From Paenibacillus marchantiophytorum (GTDB lineage Bacteria; Bacillota; Bacilli; Paenibacillales; NBRC-103111), in the NCBI RefSeq assembly GCF_014640555.1, contig NZ_BMHE01000002.1:43880-107879 (forward strand): 64,000 nucleotides of DNA, written 5' to 3'. A program made the position numbers and the translations under genes. This document shows positions 35,884-45,030 of this stretch, piece by piece (the first letter of the stretch is position 1; every line of letters starts with the position of its first letter). The notes under the pieces were generated by a model. It did no database searches. It had not been told where the DNA came from and saw only the letters and a program-made list of their open reading frames with translations.

Positions 35884-36006
35884 AGGCGTGCCTCCCCTAC
35901 GGACTAACGGATACAGTGACTCCAATTATCACTACCATATCACCCTAATAGAAAGAGGCACAAGATGAAATCATCCAACATGTATGAACATATCTAACTA
36001 TTCAGA

Positions 36007-36045
36007 TTGACAGTGCGCGATTTTTTATATACATTTGAAGCAAAT
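36007..36045 (+). promoter_or_regulatory. ohrR promoter with candidate operator
   Basis: TTGACA at 36007-36012, a 17-base spacer and TACATT at 36030-36035. The inverted repeat ATTTG-AAG-CAAAT at 36033-36045 overlaps the -10, a position expected for autorepression by OhrR. Confidence 0.6.
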
Positions 36046-36081
36046 CGATTGTTCACAATATGACTGGGAAAGGAAACGAAT

Positions 36082-36525
36082 GTGATGAGCAGCAGTGAGT
36101 TTTTAAAATTGGAAAATCAGCTGTGCTTTAGTTTATATGCCAGCTCAAGAGCGATCACTCGAATGTACCGTCCGGTTCTTGAGGATCTTGGGATTACGTA
36201 TCCGCAGTACTTGGTCATGCTTGTTCTTTGGGATCAAAAGGAAAGTACAGTGAAAGAACTGAGCGAGAAGCTGGATCTGGATTCTGGCACGCTAACGCCG
36301 ATGCTTAAACGGATGGAAGCGCAGCAGTTGGTGCAAAGAAAAAGATCGGCCCAGGACGAACGGGTCGTGAATATTCAAATTACGGAAGCGGGTCTTGCGC
36401 TGTATGAGAAGGCGCTATGCATCCCGGAAGCGCTGCTTTCTTCCAGCGGACTGTCACCGGAGGAAATCTTTAATTTCAATGAACAGTTGAAAAACATCCT
36501 AAACAGCGTAAACGCATTTAAATAA
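36082..36525 (+). CDS. ohrR: OhrR, organic peroxide-sensing MarR regulator
   Basis: A 147-residue MarR protein close to B. subtilis OhrR: LKLENQLCFSLYASSR carries the reactive Cys at residue 15, followed by GITYPQYLVMLVLW, the helix-turn-helix LDSGTLTPMLKRME and the wing KRSAQDERVVNI. It is of the one-Cys type, with no second conserved Cys. It represses organic hydroperoxide resistance genes until the Cys is oxidised. No ohr gene is in the window; the next gene is an AEC permease 49 bases downstream. GTG 36082 gives Cys15; ATG 36085 would give Cys14. Confidence 0.92.
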   Translation: MMSSSEFLKLENQLCFSLYASSRAITRMYRPVLEDLGITYPQYLVMLVLWDQKESTVKELSEKLDLDSGTLTPMLKRMEAQQLVQRKRSAQDERVVNIQITEAGLALYEKALCIPEALLSSSGLSPEEIFNFNEQLKNILNSVNAFK

Positions 36526-36574
36526 GGAGTGATTCCTCCGTGCCTAGACTTATAATCAGAGGCGAGGACCTGCA

Positions 36575-37495
36575 ATGAATTATTTCTTCTATATCCTGGT
36601 GAATAATATCGTTCCCATCAGCATTATGATTGCCATTGGCGCGGTGATGTACCGTGCCTTTCAAATTGACATTAAGACGCTCTCCAAGCTTAACTTTTAT
36701 GTATTCTCGCCTGCGTTAGTGTTTGTGAAGCTGTATGAGTCCGAAATGAACTTACATGTGCTGATGCAGGTACTGTTGTTTTTTGTGCTTTTCTTCAGTC
36801 TTCTTTTCGCGTTGATCGAGGTCTACATCCGGCTGAAAAAGATGCACCGCGGCATGCGCATTGCCATGCGCAACAGTGTGATTTTCTACAACAGCGCCAA
36901 CTATGCCTTGCCGCTCAATCAAACCGTTTTCGGCGGGAATGCGTATACGTTATCGATTCAGATCGTCATTATGATTATGCAGACGCTGATCCCCAACACC
37001 TATGGCATCTACACCTTAAACGCACATAAATCAACTTGGAAAGCGACCCTGCGTACGATTCTGTCCCTACCCGTGATTTATGCCATACCCATTGCGCTTC
37101 TGCTGCGCTATTTTCATTTGCCTGTCCCGCAATCCATTGATATTCCTTTGAATTACATTTCCAATGCCTTCATGGCGACGGCGCTTCTAACTTTAGGGGT
37201 TCAACTCGGCGGCATGAAATGGGAATTTCACTTCTCCAATGTGCTTGTTTCCAACATTCTGAGGCTTGCTGCCGGACCGCTGCTTGGTTTTCTCGTTGTT
37301 TGGATACTAGGGATCGAGGGTCTTACGGCCAAAGCATTGATCCTCTCCTGCGCGGTGCCTACCTCACTGAGCAGTGTGCTTCTAGCCATTGAATATGAGA
37401 ATGAACCTGAGTTTTCTTCCCAGGCTGTGTTTACCTCCACGTTGTTTAGTATGTTTACCATCCCTGTCGTCATCTATTTGTTAGGTTTTATGTGA
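36575..37495 (+). CDS. AEC (auxin efflux carrier) family permease
   Basis: A 306-residue membrane protein with about ten hydrophobic segments, typical of the AEC family (MdcF/YfdV-like), which carries organic anions or malonate-type compounds. Motifs include LSKLNFYVFSPALVFVKLYE at the start and VPTSLSSVLLAIEYE near the end. The second half starts LSLPVIYAIPIALLLRY. It follows ohrR on the same strand and may be co-regulated by it. Substrate unknown. Confidence 0.86.
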   Translation: MNYFFYILVNNIVPISIMIAIGAVMYRAFQIDIKTLSKLNFYVFSPALVFVKLYESEMNLHVLMQVLLFFVLFFSLLFALIEVYIRLKKMHRGMRIAMRNSVIFYNSANYALPLNQTVFGGNAYTLSIQIVIMIMQTLIPNTYGIYTLNAHKSTWKATLRTILSLPVIYAIPIALLLRYFHLPVPQSIDIPLNYISNAFMATALLTLGVQLGGMKWEFHFSNVLVSNILRLAAGPLLGFLVVWILGIEGLTAKALILSCAVPTSLSSVLLAIEYENEPEFSSQAVFTSTLFSMFTIPVVIYLLGFM

Positions 37496-37590
37496 ACATT
37501 CTGGGGAATCCTGAAACTAGCAGGAGTTTCGACAATTTTCGGCGAACAGATTACATGATCGTTTATTACTAATTAAGGGGGTATTTACAA

Positions 37591-37893
37591 ATGCGTTACC
37601 AATTCTGCCAGTATGTGACCATCGTAGACATGAATGAAGAGATTTTATCCGAAGTATTATTTGAACATGGGGTATTCGAATCCAATGCGTTGTCTATTGG
37701 CTCATCCGTGGTCATCTACCAGCTAGGACTTAAACAATTCGATGTCGTCTATGATAAAAGAGAAGGTAAAACCGTTCGCAGTAAAGTCGTAGATATTGAG
37801 ATCAATCTAATCACACAGCCAACGGAAACTCGAGTCTACATAGAACCTGTTCGATTGATTGTTGGTCAACATGATATAGGTGAAGTCGAATGA
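37591..37893 (+). CDS. Conserved-looking hypothetical protein, 100 aa
   Basis: I do not recognise this protein. It is soluble and acidic, with alternating beta segments (SVVIYQLGLKQFDVVYD, RVYIEPVRLIVG) and no signal peptide. A good GGGGG ribosome site precedes the ATG, and its stop overlaps the DUF423 start by four bases, so it is a real coupled gene. Confidence 0.75.
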   Translation: MRYQFCQYVTIVDMNEEILSEVLFEHGVFESNALSIGSSVVIYQLGLKQFDVVYDKREGKTVRSKVVDIEINLITQPTETRVYIEPVRLIVGQHDIGEVE

Positions 37894-38261
37894 AACTTTT
37901 TTTATTGCTGGGCAGCCTGAATGCCTTTCTTTCAGTTGCTCTAGGTGCATTCGGCGCGCATTCGTTGAAACAAAAGCTGACGCCGGACCAGCTGGACGTA
38001 TTCCAAACCGGTGTTCATTATCACATGATTCATGCGATCGCGCTGATCCTGATTGCTTTACTGTCGGATAAGCTAGTGAACAGCAGCTCTTTGGTCCAGG
38101 CATCGGGTTGGGCTATTTTTATCGGTATTATCCTGTTCTCGGGCAGCCTGTATGCCTTGAGCATAACAGGTCTCAAAATTTTCGGTCCTATTACCCCGCT
38201 TGGCGGCCTGAGCTTTCTGGTGGGCTGGGTCTTACTGGCCGTTGCCGCGTTCAAACAATAA
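37890..38261 (+). CDS. ywdK: DUF423 membrane protein, YwdK type
   Basis: A 123-residue protein with four membrane segments and the DUF423 signatures LNAFLSVALGAFGAHSLK, the FQTGVHYHMIHAIAL segment and ITPLGGLSFLVGW. Function is unknown in all species. Start overlaps the preceding stop (ATGA-type coupling). Terminator follows at once. Confidence 0.9.
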   Translation: MKLFLLLGSLNAFLSVALGAFGAHSLKQKLTPDQLDVFQTGVHYHMIHAIALILIALLSDKLVNSSSLVQASGWAIFIGIILFSGSLYALSITGLKIFGPITPLGGLSFLVGWVLLAVAAFKQ

Positions 38262-38264
38262 GAG

Positions 38265-38293
38265 AAGAGTCGGGACAATCCGACTCTTTTTCT
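38265..38293 (+). terminator. Terminator after ywdK
   Basis: AAGAGTCGG, loop GACAAT, CCGACTCTT then TTTTC. Confidence 0.88.
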
Positions 38294-38388
38294 TCGATTT
38301 GTGCCTTCTAAGCAGGAAAAAGCACGTATCGTGTAGAAAGTACTGAGCGACGGATACTCATTCTTCCTTAATTGAAAGGATGTAGCGC

Positions 38389-40233
38389 ATGGCTAATTTC
38401 AAGGGGAACCATTCAGGATCGGGTAAGCCAAGAACTTCGGAATCTAAGCTACTCTCAAGCCATGAGCTATTTCATCATTCATTTGATTGTGCGGATATGG
38501 CAATGTCCATTGTCAATTTGGATGGCAAGCTGCACATGGTAAATTCATCGTTATGTCAGTTATTCGGATATGCGAAGGAAGCGTTGATCGGAGTAAATGT
38601 ACAGACATTATTCTATACGGATGATGTGGAAGTCGATGCTCAGTACTGGGAGCAAATCTTTCTTAAAGAGCGCCAATCATTTCAAGTGGAAAAACGTTTT
38701 ATTCATCAGGACGGTTCAGTCATATGGGGCAGTCTATCGGTTTCCTTGGTTCACGATGATGAAGCTACTCCGATTTGTCTAATGATCCAAATTCAAGATA
38801 TTTCTGAACGGAAACGTTATGAACGCAAGCTAGAGATGAGTAAATGCTGCTATGAATCCCTCGTTACATATAATCCGGATATGATCTTTATGCTGGATGA
38901 GCTGGGAAATCTCGTTGAGGCCAATCCTGCTGTGGAAGCGATCTCTGGGTATTCAGAAGAGGAAATCAAGGGGAAATCGATCCATTTTTTGATTGTTCCG
39001 GCGTATTTGCCACAGCTCAAGGAGCTGTTTGAGCAAGCGAAGCAAGGTGTCACCGGCAGTTCAGAAGCACAGATTCTACATAAACATGGTCACAAGATGA
39101 TGATTGAAATTAAATTTGTACCTAGAATGGATCAGGAACATGTCAATGGCATCTATCTCATTGCCAAGGATGTAACCAAACGCAATCAGAATGAAGCCAT
39201 AATTGACGAGTTGCATAACAAAAACCAACTCATTCTAGATGCTGTCTCCGATGGAATCTTCGGGATTGACGAGCATTTAGGAACAATCTTCTGGAACCAG
39301 GCTGCCGAACGGTTGACTGGCTACACCTATGAGGATATGTTAGGGAAGAATCCTTATCATATTTTGACCCAATCAAGTGGGGGAGAAGCCTTGTATCGCA
39401 CGATTCGCGAAGGCGTCTATGATTGTGATGCGAATGAGATTTTCTACAAAAAAAATGGCGATTCATTCCCGGTTGAATATATGACTTCACCTATTTATGA
39501 TGACAATCAAATTATCGGTGTTGTTCTGACCTTCAAAAACATAGCGGAGCGGCAGCATACGGAAGAAATGCTTCGCAGATCCGAGAAGCTATCGGTTGTG
39601 GGTCAAATTGCCGCAGGTGTTGCGCATGAAATTCGCAATCCGTTGACCTCGCTCAAGGGCTTCACGCAATTTCTGCAGCAAGGCGCTGCAAACAAAAAAG
39701 AATATTATGAGATTATGATGGCTGAATTAAATCGTATTGAATTAATTATTACTGAAATGCTGGTCTTGGCCAAGCCGCAATTGGTGCGCTATCAGCCTAA
39801 GAGTCTTGAAAGCATTATTCAAAGTGTCATTACCCTGCTCGAAACGCAGGCGATCATGAGCAATATTCAATTCGACGTTGTCATGGAACATCAGCTGCCG
39901 CTTATTCATTGTGAAGAGAATCAGTTGAAGCAATCATTTATTAATTTGATCAAAAATGCCATGGAAGCGATGCCTGATGGGGGACAAATTGATATTCACC
40001 TGTTTTTGGCGGATGAGAAAGCCGTACGGGTCATACTCAAAGACAGAGGAATAGGGATAACGGAAGAAGTACTTGCCCGGCTTGGAGAACCTTTCTACAC
40101 AACGAAGGAAAAAGGGACCGGGCTTGGCATCATGACATCATCCAAAATTATTGAAGATCATCATGGCCAATTCGTCGTGAAGAGCAAAGTGGGAGAAGGA
40201 ACAGTTGTCAGTGTGACGCTTCCTATCACCTAG
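38389..40233 (+). CDS. Cytoplasmic PAS-PAS-PAS histidine kinase, Kin-like
   Basis: A 614-residue soluble kinase with three PAS domains (about residues 25-145, 150-265 and 280-395), then HisKA with AAGVAHEIRNPLTSLKGF (His413) and HATPase_c with NLIKNAMEAMPDGG, LKDRGIGI and GTGLGI. The domain plan matches the sporulation phosphorelay kinases KinA/KinE. It has no partner response regulator. A GGDEF/EAL gene follows after 28 bases, so the two could be co-transcribed, linking phosphorelay and c-di-GMP signals (inference). Confidence 0.87.
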   Translation: MANFKGNHSGSGKPRTSESKLLSSHELFHHSFDCADMAMSIVNLDGKLHMVNSSLCQLFGYAKEALIGVNVQTLFYTDDVEVDAQYWEQIFLKERQSFQVEKRFIHQDGSVIWGSLSVSLVHDDEATPICLMIQIQDISERKRYERKLEMSKCCYESLVTYNPDMIFMLDELGNLVEANPAVEAISGYSEEEIKGKSIHFLIVPAYLPQLKELFEQAKQGVTGSSEAQILHKHGHKMMIEIKFVPRMDQEHVNGIYLIAKDVTKRNQNEAIIDELHNKNQLILDAVSDGIFGIDEHLGTIFWNQAAERLTGYTYEDMLGKNPYHILTQSSGGEALYRTIREGVYDCDANEIFYKKNGDSFPVEYMTSPIYDDNQIIGVVLTFKNIAERQHTEEMLRRSEKLSVVGQIAAGVAHEIRNPLTSLKGFTQFLQQGAANKKEYYEIMMAELNRIELIITEMLVLAKPQLVRYQPKSLESIIQSVITLLETQAIMSNIQFDVVMEHQLPLIHCEENQLKQSFINLIKNAMEAMPDGGQIDIHLFLADEKAVRVILKDRGIGITEEVLARLGEPFYTTKEKGTGLGIMTSSKIIEDHHGQFVVKSKVGEGTVVSVTLPIT

Positions 40234-40261
40234 AGTGAGCAGTAAGAGGAGGCTAATTTTT

Positions 40262-42112
40262 GTGAAAAACCGGCTCTATATTGGCGGATATATGTTACTT
40301 GTCATATTCGTTAGCCTTTACGTAAAGCCGTATGCTGCGTGGATTTGTGTACTTGCTTCCCTGTTGCTGCTGTTTGTACTGTTGCGAAAAAGGGGAAGTA
40401 CTCATACATTCATAAATGGAATGCCACAGGATCATGCTTATCTGAATGTTCTCGATTCCTTATTTGAACACAATCCGAATGCGATCGGTATTTTTGATCA
40501 AGAGGGTAAATTCGTCCGCATTAATTTGGCCGCAGAAACGATTCTCGGATATGCCGTGACGGAACTGCTGGATCAACCTTTTATCAGCTTTGTCACACAA
40601 GAGCAGTGTGAGTCCACCTGGATTCAGTTGGAGCGTGTGAAAACAGGTATGCCTGTTACATTTGAAACAGCTGTGCTGCATAAAAGCGGCTATCGTGTTG
40701 ATTTGAATGTAACAGCTGTTCCTGTTGATTTGAAGCCTAATGCCAAAGGGAATATATTGATTTGCCAGGATATCACAGAACGTAAGCGCGGCGATGAGCA
40801 AGTCCGCTATATGGCTTATTATGATGATATGACGGGACTGCCGAATCGTCGGATGTTCAGAGATCGCCTGAATGAACGGCTAAGCGTCACCAAGCCGCTA
40901 GGGCAAAAGGTCGCAGTTTTCTATTTGGACATTGACGGCTTCAAACTCGTGAATGACAGTTTCGGGCATGATTACGGCAACATGCTGCTGCTCCAATTAG
41001 CTGAACGTTTCACGCGAGTTGTTACCGAGAATGACTACTTGGCCCGGACGGAAGGCGATGAATTTGCCTTCTTCTATACGAACGTTGCGAATCCGAATGA
41101 TGCCATTGCCGTTATTGCCGAAATCAACCGGGTACTGGAAAAGCCGTTTCTTCTTGAGCAATATGAGCTGCATATTACAGCAAGTATCGGAATCGCCATC
41201 TCCTCCGAGGATACCGAGAATGTAGAAGATGCGGATATGCTTATGAAATATGCGGATATCGCCTTAGCCAGAGCGAAGGAGAAAGGCCGCAACGATTTCC
41301 AAATCTTCAACACCGATATGAAATCGGTCTCCATTAACCGGCTTAAGCTCGAAAATGAGCTGCGCAAAGCGCTTGCAGGGAATGAGTTTATTTTATTCTA
41401 TCAACCGCAGGTCGATATTGAAACAGGCCGTATCGTCGGCGTAGAAGCCTTGATTCGTTGGAACCATCCGGAGCGAGGCCTCGTTTCACCGAATCAGTTC
41501 ATTCCTTTTGCTGAAGAATCCGGACTCATCGTACCGATCGGCGAATGGGTGCTGCGAGCTGCCTGCAAGCAAAACAAAGCTTGGCAAAAAGAGGGCTATC
41601 CGATGATGCCGATATCCGTGAATTTGTCTATGCGGCAGTTTTTCCAACATAATCTCAAAGGGAAAATTCGTCATGTTTTAGAACAAACGGGGCTGGAACC
41701 GCAATATCTGGAGCTTGAAATCACCGAAAGCATGACCATGGATGTTGACCACGCCATTCAATCCTTGCTGGAGCTCAAAGAGCTGGGTGTCAATGTCAGC
41801 ATTGATGATTTCGGAACAGGTTATAGTTCGCTCTATTACCTCAAGAAATTCCCGATCGATAAACTCAAAATTGATCGCTCCTTCGTGCGGGACATCATGG
41901 TAGATCCCAATGATGCGGCCATCGTTGCTACGATCATCGCCATGACGCATCACTTGAACTTAAAAGTGATTGCTGAAGGCGTAGAGACCGAAGAGCAGCT
42001 GAACTTCTTGCATCAGAACCGCTGCAATGAAGTGCAAGGCTACTGGTTTAGTCCTCCTGTTAGTGCAACTGATCTCGAATATATGCTTAAACATGGCATG
42101 ACTACCGCATAA
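40262..42112 (+). CDS. PAS-GGDEF-EAL protein with degenerate GGDEF
   Basis: A 616-residue protein with two N-terminal TM segments, a PAS domain (about 60-180), a diguanylate cyclase-like domain and an EAL phosphodiesterase domain. The GGDEF box reads EGDEF (in LARTEGDEF), and no RxxD inhibitory site precedes it, so cyclase activity is doubtful. The EAL half keeps EALIRWNHPERG, ELEITES, SIDDFGTGYSSL, KIDRSFV and AEGVETEEQL, suggesting an active c-di-GMP phosphodiesterase whose GGDEF may bind GTP. GAGGAGG is nine bases before the GTG at 40262; the earlier GTG at 40235 is less likely. Confidence 0.9.
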   Translation: MKNRLYIGGYMLLVIFVSLYVKPYAAWICVLASLLLLFVLLRKRGSTHTFINGMPQDHAYLNVLDSLFEHNPNAIGIFDQEGKFVRINLAAETILGYAVTELLDQPFISFVTQEQCESTWIQLERVKTGMPVTFETAVLHKSGYRVDLNVTAVPVDLKPNAKGNILICQDITERKRGDEQVRYMAYYDDMTGLPNRRMFRDRLNERLSVTKPLGQKVAVFYLDIDGFKLVNDSFGHDYGNMLLLQLAERFTRVVTENDYLARTEGDEFAFFYTNVANPNDAIAVIAEINRVLEKPFLLEQYELHITASIGIAISSEDTENVEDADMLMKYADIALARAKEKGRNDFQIFNTDMKSVSINRLKLENELRKALAGNEFILFYQPQVDIETGRIVGVEALIRWNHPERGLVSPNQFIPFAEESGLIVPIGEWVLRAACKQNKAWQKEGYPMMPISVNLSMRQFFQHNLKGKIRHVLEQTGLEPQYLELEITESMTMDVDHAIQSLLELKELGVNVSIDDFGTGYSSLYYLKKFPIDKLKIDRSFVRDIMVDPNDAAIVATIIAMTHHLNLKVIAEGVETEEQLNFLHQNRCNEVQGYWFSPPVSATDLEYMLKHGMTTA

Positions 42113-42113
42113 A

Positions 42114-42156
42114 AAGAGGGTGTTCCTTGAACGTTCAAGGACACCCTCTTCTTTAT
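42114..42156. terminator. Bidirectional terminator
   Basis: A perfect palindrome of 37 bases (AAGAGGGTGTTCCTTGAA centred on CG) with T-rich flanks, shared by the convergent EAL gene and the minus-strand gene. Confidence 0.93.
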
Positions 42157-42653
42157 TAAAAAGCGACATAATCGTCGATTTCGTTTAATTTGAACAAATA
42201 CACCTTTTTTTCATCCACGTGATAGACCGTTACATTTTGATTGCTGTTATCATAATTCAAGATCCGGCAGGGGAGGTTGAGCTTAATCCCTTGTGCTTTG
42301 ATGACCGTCAAACGAATCAACGTATTATTGGCTTTGTAGCCTTCCAACTGATTGATGATATCTTCAGCAGCTTCGTGGTTGGCCGTTATTTTGGCGGCAG
42401 CTGCAGGGGCTGTTTTTGGTGTTTCTACTGCCTTTTTACCTGTATGTGGCGGAGGCTCGTTCTCTTTTTTGGTGTTTAATGCAATCAATTTGCCTAGTTC
42501 GATGCCTTTAACAATATTGTAATCTTTCACAGTATCGACGTTCAGCAGACGAAGCAGCTTTTCCATGGCAAGGCCATTCGTGGCATCTTCAATCAGAATC
42601 TCAACTGTGAACAAGTGTCCATTCGGACTTGTATTTATTTTTCCCTGACTCAT
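42156..42653 (-). CDS. Hypothetical protein with linker and C-terminal beta domain
   Basis: I do not recognise this 165-residue protein. The N-terminal 70 residues look folded (SPNGHLFTVEILIEDATNG), a Pro/Ala/Lys linker follows (about 75-100), and the C-terminal part is beta-rich (LNLPCRILNYDNSNQNV, KVYLFKLNEIDDY), somewhat like a small barrel. AAGGAGG precedes the ATG at 42653 by four bases; the frame opens slightly earlier. No signal peptide. Confidence 0.75.
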   Translation of the reverse strand: MSQGKINTSPNGHLFTVEILIEDATNGLAMEKLLRLLNVDTVKDYNIVKGIELGKLIALNTKKENEPPPHTGKKAVETPKTAPAAAAKITANHEAAEDIINQLEGYKANNTLIRLTVIKAQGIKLNLPCRILNYDNSNQNVTVYHVDEKKVYLFKLNEIDDYVAF

Positions 42654-42875
42654 ATGGCCTCCTTGCGGCAAAAAAATGCTCGTATTCTAACTATATCATG
42701 ATATTCTACCCAAATATAGCTTGCTTTTCGCAGGGTTTCGGAAAAATTGTTGGAGAGATGGGTGGTTTTGGGTTTGGTCATATGATTCTTTATGTATATT
42801 TTGGAAACTTTTTACTTTAATTTAAGTATAACTAATATGGAAATATAACCAAAAGAATGAAGGGATGAAGCATCG

Positions 42876-44444
42876 ATGAAAGTTTCAAATGATAAGGGGA
42901 AGTATACACTATTTTCAGTATTGGCAGGAATCCTTATGGTTATTGCTTGGTTAGTTTCCCCTGTGCAAGCAGCAGAGAATAAACCGGACTCTTCTTCAAC
43001 TTTAACTAAACCAATCAAGGTCTCTTCCGGGCATCAATCAAACGGTTTATTAGATGATCAAGGCCACATTTGGTATTGGGGGGGATTATACAAACAATTC
43101 AAAGAAAAGGCAACACTCATCTCGGGCAACCCGGAAAAAATAGCAGGGTTAGACAGCGTTGTAGACATTTCTCTTGGCTCCCATTATGGTTGGGCCGTAA
43201 AAAAAGATGGCACAGTTTGGATTTGGGGAAGGGGTACGAGTTATTATGAGGATGGAGTTGATGGATCTTTCATGGAAATGCCTCTTCGTATTCCGCTAAT
43301 GTCTAACGTTACCAAAGTTTCAGTTGCGGATGGTTTAAGTGCTGCTTTGACCAGTGATGGGAAGGTTTGGGTAGAGTGGGTCTATCCCCTAGCACCAAAC
43401 TTTAAAGAAGCAATTGGAAAAGGGGCTGCTCCTCAACTTCTTGCAGGTGTAGATCATGTAATTGATATTTCAGCCACTAATAGTTTGGGGATAACCTTCG
43501 TAAAGGAGGATGGTACGGTTTGGAACTGGAATGATCCTGAATATGGACTAACCAATTTAGGAACAGGTCGTGTCACACCCAAACAAATTACAGGCTTGAA
43601 GGAAATTGTGAAACTAGCACCTGGAACAAGCGCACAGCATCAACTTGCTTTGAAAAAAGATGGGACCGTCTGGGCCTGGGGGAATCGAATTGCTGAAAAA
43701 AAAAATAAACAAACGAATGTTCCTTTTCAAGTCGCTGGGCTATCAGGAGTTTCTGAACTTACGGTTGGAGATGAGACAGATTTAGCATTGAAACAAGACG
43801 GGTCTGTTTGGTCTTGGGGGTGTAAGGAATTATTAAGATCCGATGATGCTTGCATCTTTAATGTTCCCAAACAAGTTGAAGGATTAATAGATATTGCTTC
43901 TATTGGTGCAGGGGCAAAACATAGCACTGCTATCAAAAGAGATGGCACACTATGGTCTTGGGGGGACAACCGTTTTGGGCAATTAGGTGATGGCACACTC
44001 AATTCAAGCTCAGTTCCGATTGAAATAAAGCTTCCAGGCGTTGAGTACGCGAAGCAACCATCGACTTTGAATGTAGTTGTCAATGGAAAAACGATTGCTT
44101 TAGATGGTTCACCGGCCTACATAGATGCTGCTACCAATTTGACCTATGTTCCTTTGCGATTTGTTTCTGAAGCATTGGGGGCTAAGGTCGAATGGACCTC
44201 TAATAGTTTGCCTATAAAAGCTTCGGTTATGAAGCCTAAAGTCCATGAAGTTATAATTAGACTTAATGAGAAGACTGCTAGTATTGATGGTAAGAACGTT
44301 GTAATCGAGGGTGCTCCATTGTTAGTAAATGGTTATTCTATGGTACCTCTTCGCGTTATTAGCGAAGGACTTGGAGCGAATGTGAGCTGGATTTCGGAGA
44401 GCCGAACTGTGAATATTAGCATGGGGGATTCTTCTACACAATAG
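42876..44444 (+). CDS. Secreted RCC1-repeat protein with copper-amine-oxidase N-like domain
   Basis: A 522-residue exported protein. Signal peptide ends near VQAAE. From about 40 to 390 it has six or so RCC1/beta-propeller repeats marked by KKDGTVWIWG, KKDGTVWAWGN, KQDGSVWSWG and KRDGTLWSWGDNRFGQLG. The C-terminal 120 residues are a copper amine oxidase N-terminal-like (stalk) domain: VVNGKTIALDGSP, YVPLRFVSEALGAKVEW, MVPLRVISEGLGANVSW. This fusion is common among secreted proteins of Paenibacillus. Likely a surface or envelope structural protein; no catalytic residues are evident. Confidence 0.88.
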   Translation: MKVSNDKGKYTLFSVLAGILMVIAWLVSPVQAAENKPDSSSTLTKPIKVSSGHQSNGLLDDQGHIWYWGGLYKQFKEKATLISGNPEKIAGLDSVVDISLGSHYGWAVKKDGTVWIWGRGTSYYEDGVDGSFMEMPLRIPLMSNVTKVSVADGLSAALTSDGKVWVEWVYPLAPNFKEAIGKGAAPQLLAGVDHVIDISATNSLGITFVKEDGTVWNWNDPEYGLTNLGTGRVTPKQITGLKEIVKLAPGTSAQHQLALKKDGTVWAWGNRIAEKKNKQTNVPFQVAGLSGVSELTVGDETDLALKQDGSVWSWGCKELLRSDDACIFNVPKQVEGLIDIASIGAGAKHSTAIKRDGTLWSWGDNRFGQLGDGTLNSSSVPIEIKLPGVEYAKQPSTLNVVVNGKTIALDGSPAYIDAATNLTYVPLRFVSEALGAKVEWTSNSLPIKASVMKPKVHEVIIRLNEKTASIDGKNVVIEGAPLLVNGYSMVPLRVISEGLGANVSWISESRTVNISMGDSSTQ

Positions 44445-44449
44445 TTACA

Positions 44450-44487
44450 AAAGCGCTCAGAATGATCTCTGAGCGTCTTTTTTTGTG
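44450..44487 (+). terminator. Terminator after RCC1 gene
   Basis: AAGCGCTCAGA / TCTGAGCGTCTT stem, followed by T7. Confidence 0.88.
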
Positions 44488-44655
44488 TATAATTTTATTG
44501 GGTGGCCTTGAGCCACATCTCATAGAAACTGAGTTTAGGTATGGGATAACTGCAAGCATTAAAGAAGAAGTGATAAGTAGACTGATGATGTAATCCAAAT
44601 AAGGATTGTAGTTCTGTGTGAGAGTATATGAAAAATGGAAATGGAGGAGCCATAA

Positions 44656-45015
44656 ATGCAGGCTATCAATCTTTATGTAGACGATCTTCGTGATTGTCCG
44701 GATGGATTTGTTTTGGCTCGTACATACGAGGCTGCAATTCAAATTATTGAGACGAATGAAATCAATATTCTCACGTTGGATCATGATTTAGGTGAAGATC
44801 AAGAAGGCAAAGAACTTCCAAACGGGTATGATCTTGTAAAATATTTTTGTGAGCATGGATTAAAAGCAAATAAGATTTACTTACACACTGATAATCCAGT
44901 AGGAAGAAACAATATGTACGAGACGCTTATTGCAGCTCAACGAAGAGGGTTTATAAGTGGAGAAATCGAGATATATCATTATCCAATCACAAAGAATAAG
45001 TATTCTGGTGGTTAA
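44656..45015 (+). CDS. Cyclic-phosphate-processing receiver-like (cREC) protein
   Basis: A 119-residue receiver-like fold: NLYVDDLRDCPDG at the start (the double Asp), TLDHDLGEDQEGKELPNGYDL with the second acidic site, then IYLHTDNPVGRNNM. This matches the family named cyclic-phosphate-processing receiver domain, which has been proposed, without experiment that I know of, to act on RNA cyclic-phosphate ends. It stands alone, with GGAGGAG before the ATG. The low G+C compared with its neighbours suggests acquisition. Interesting alongside rtcB and kptA at the other side of the window, though not linked. Confidence 0.82.
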   Translation: MQAINLYVDDLRDCPDGFVLARTYEAAIQIIETNEINILTLDHDLGEDQEGKELPNGYDLVKYFCEHGLKANKIYLHTDNPVGRNNMYETLIAAQRRGFISGEIEIYHYPITKNKYSGG

Positions 45016-45030
45016 TAAAGGAGTCCGGTT

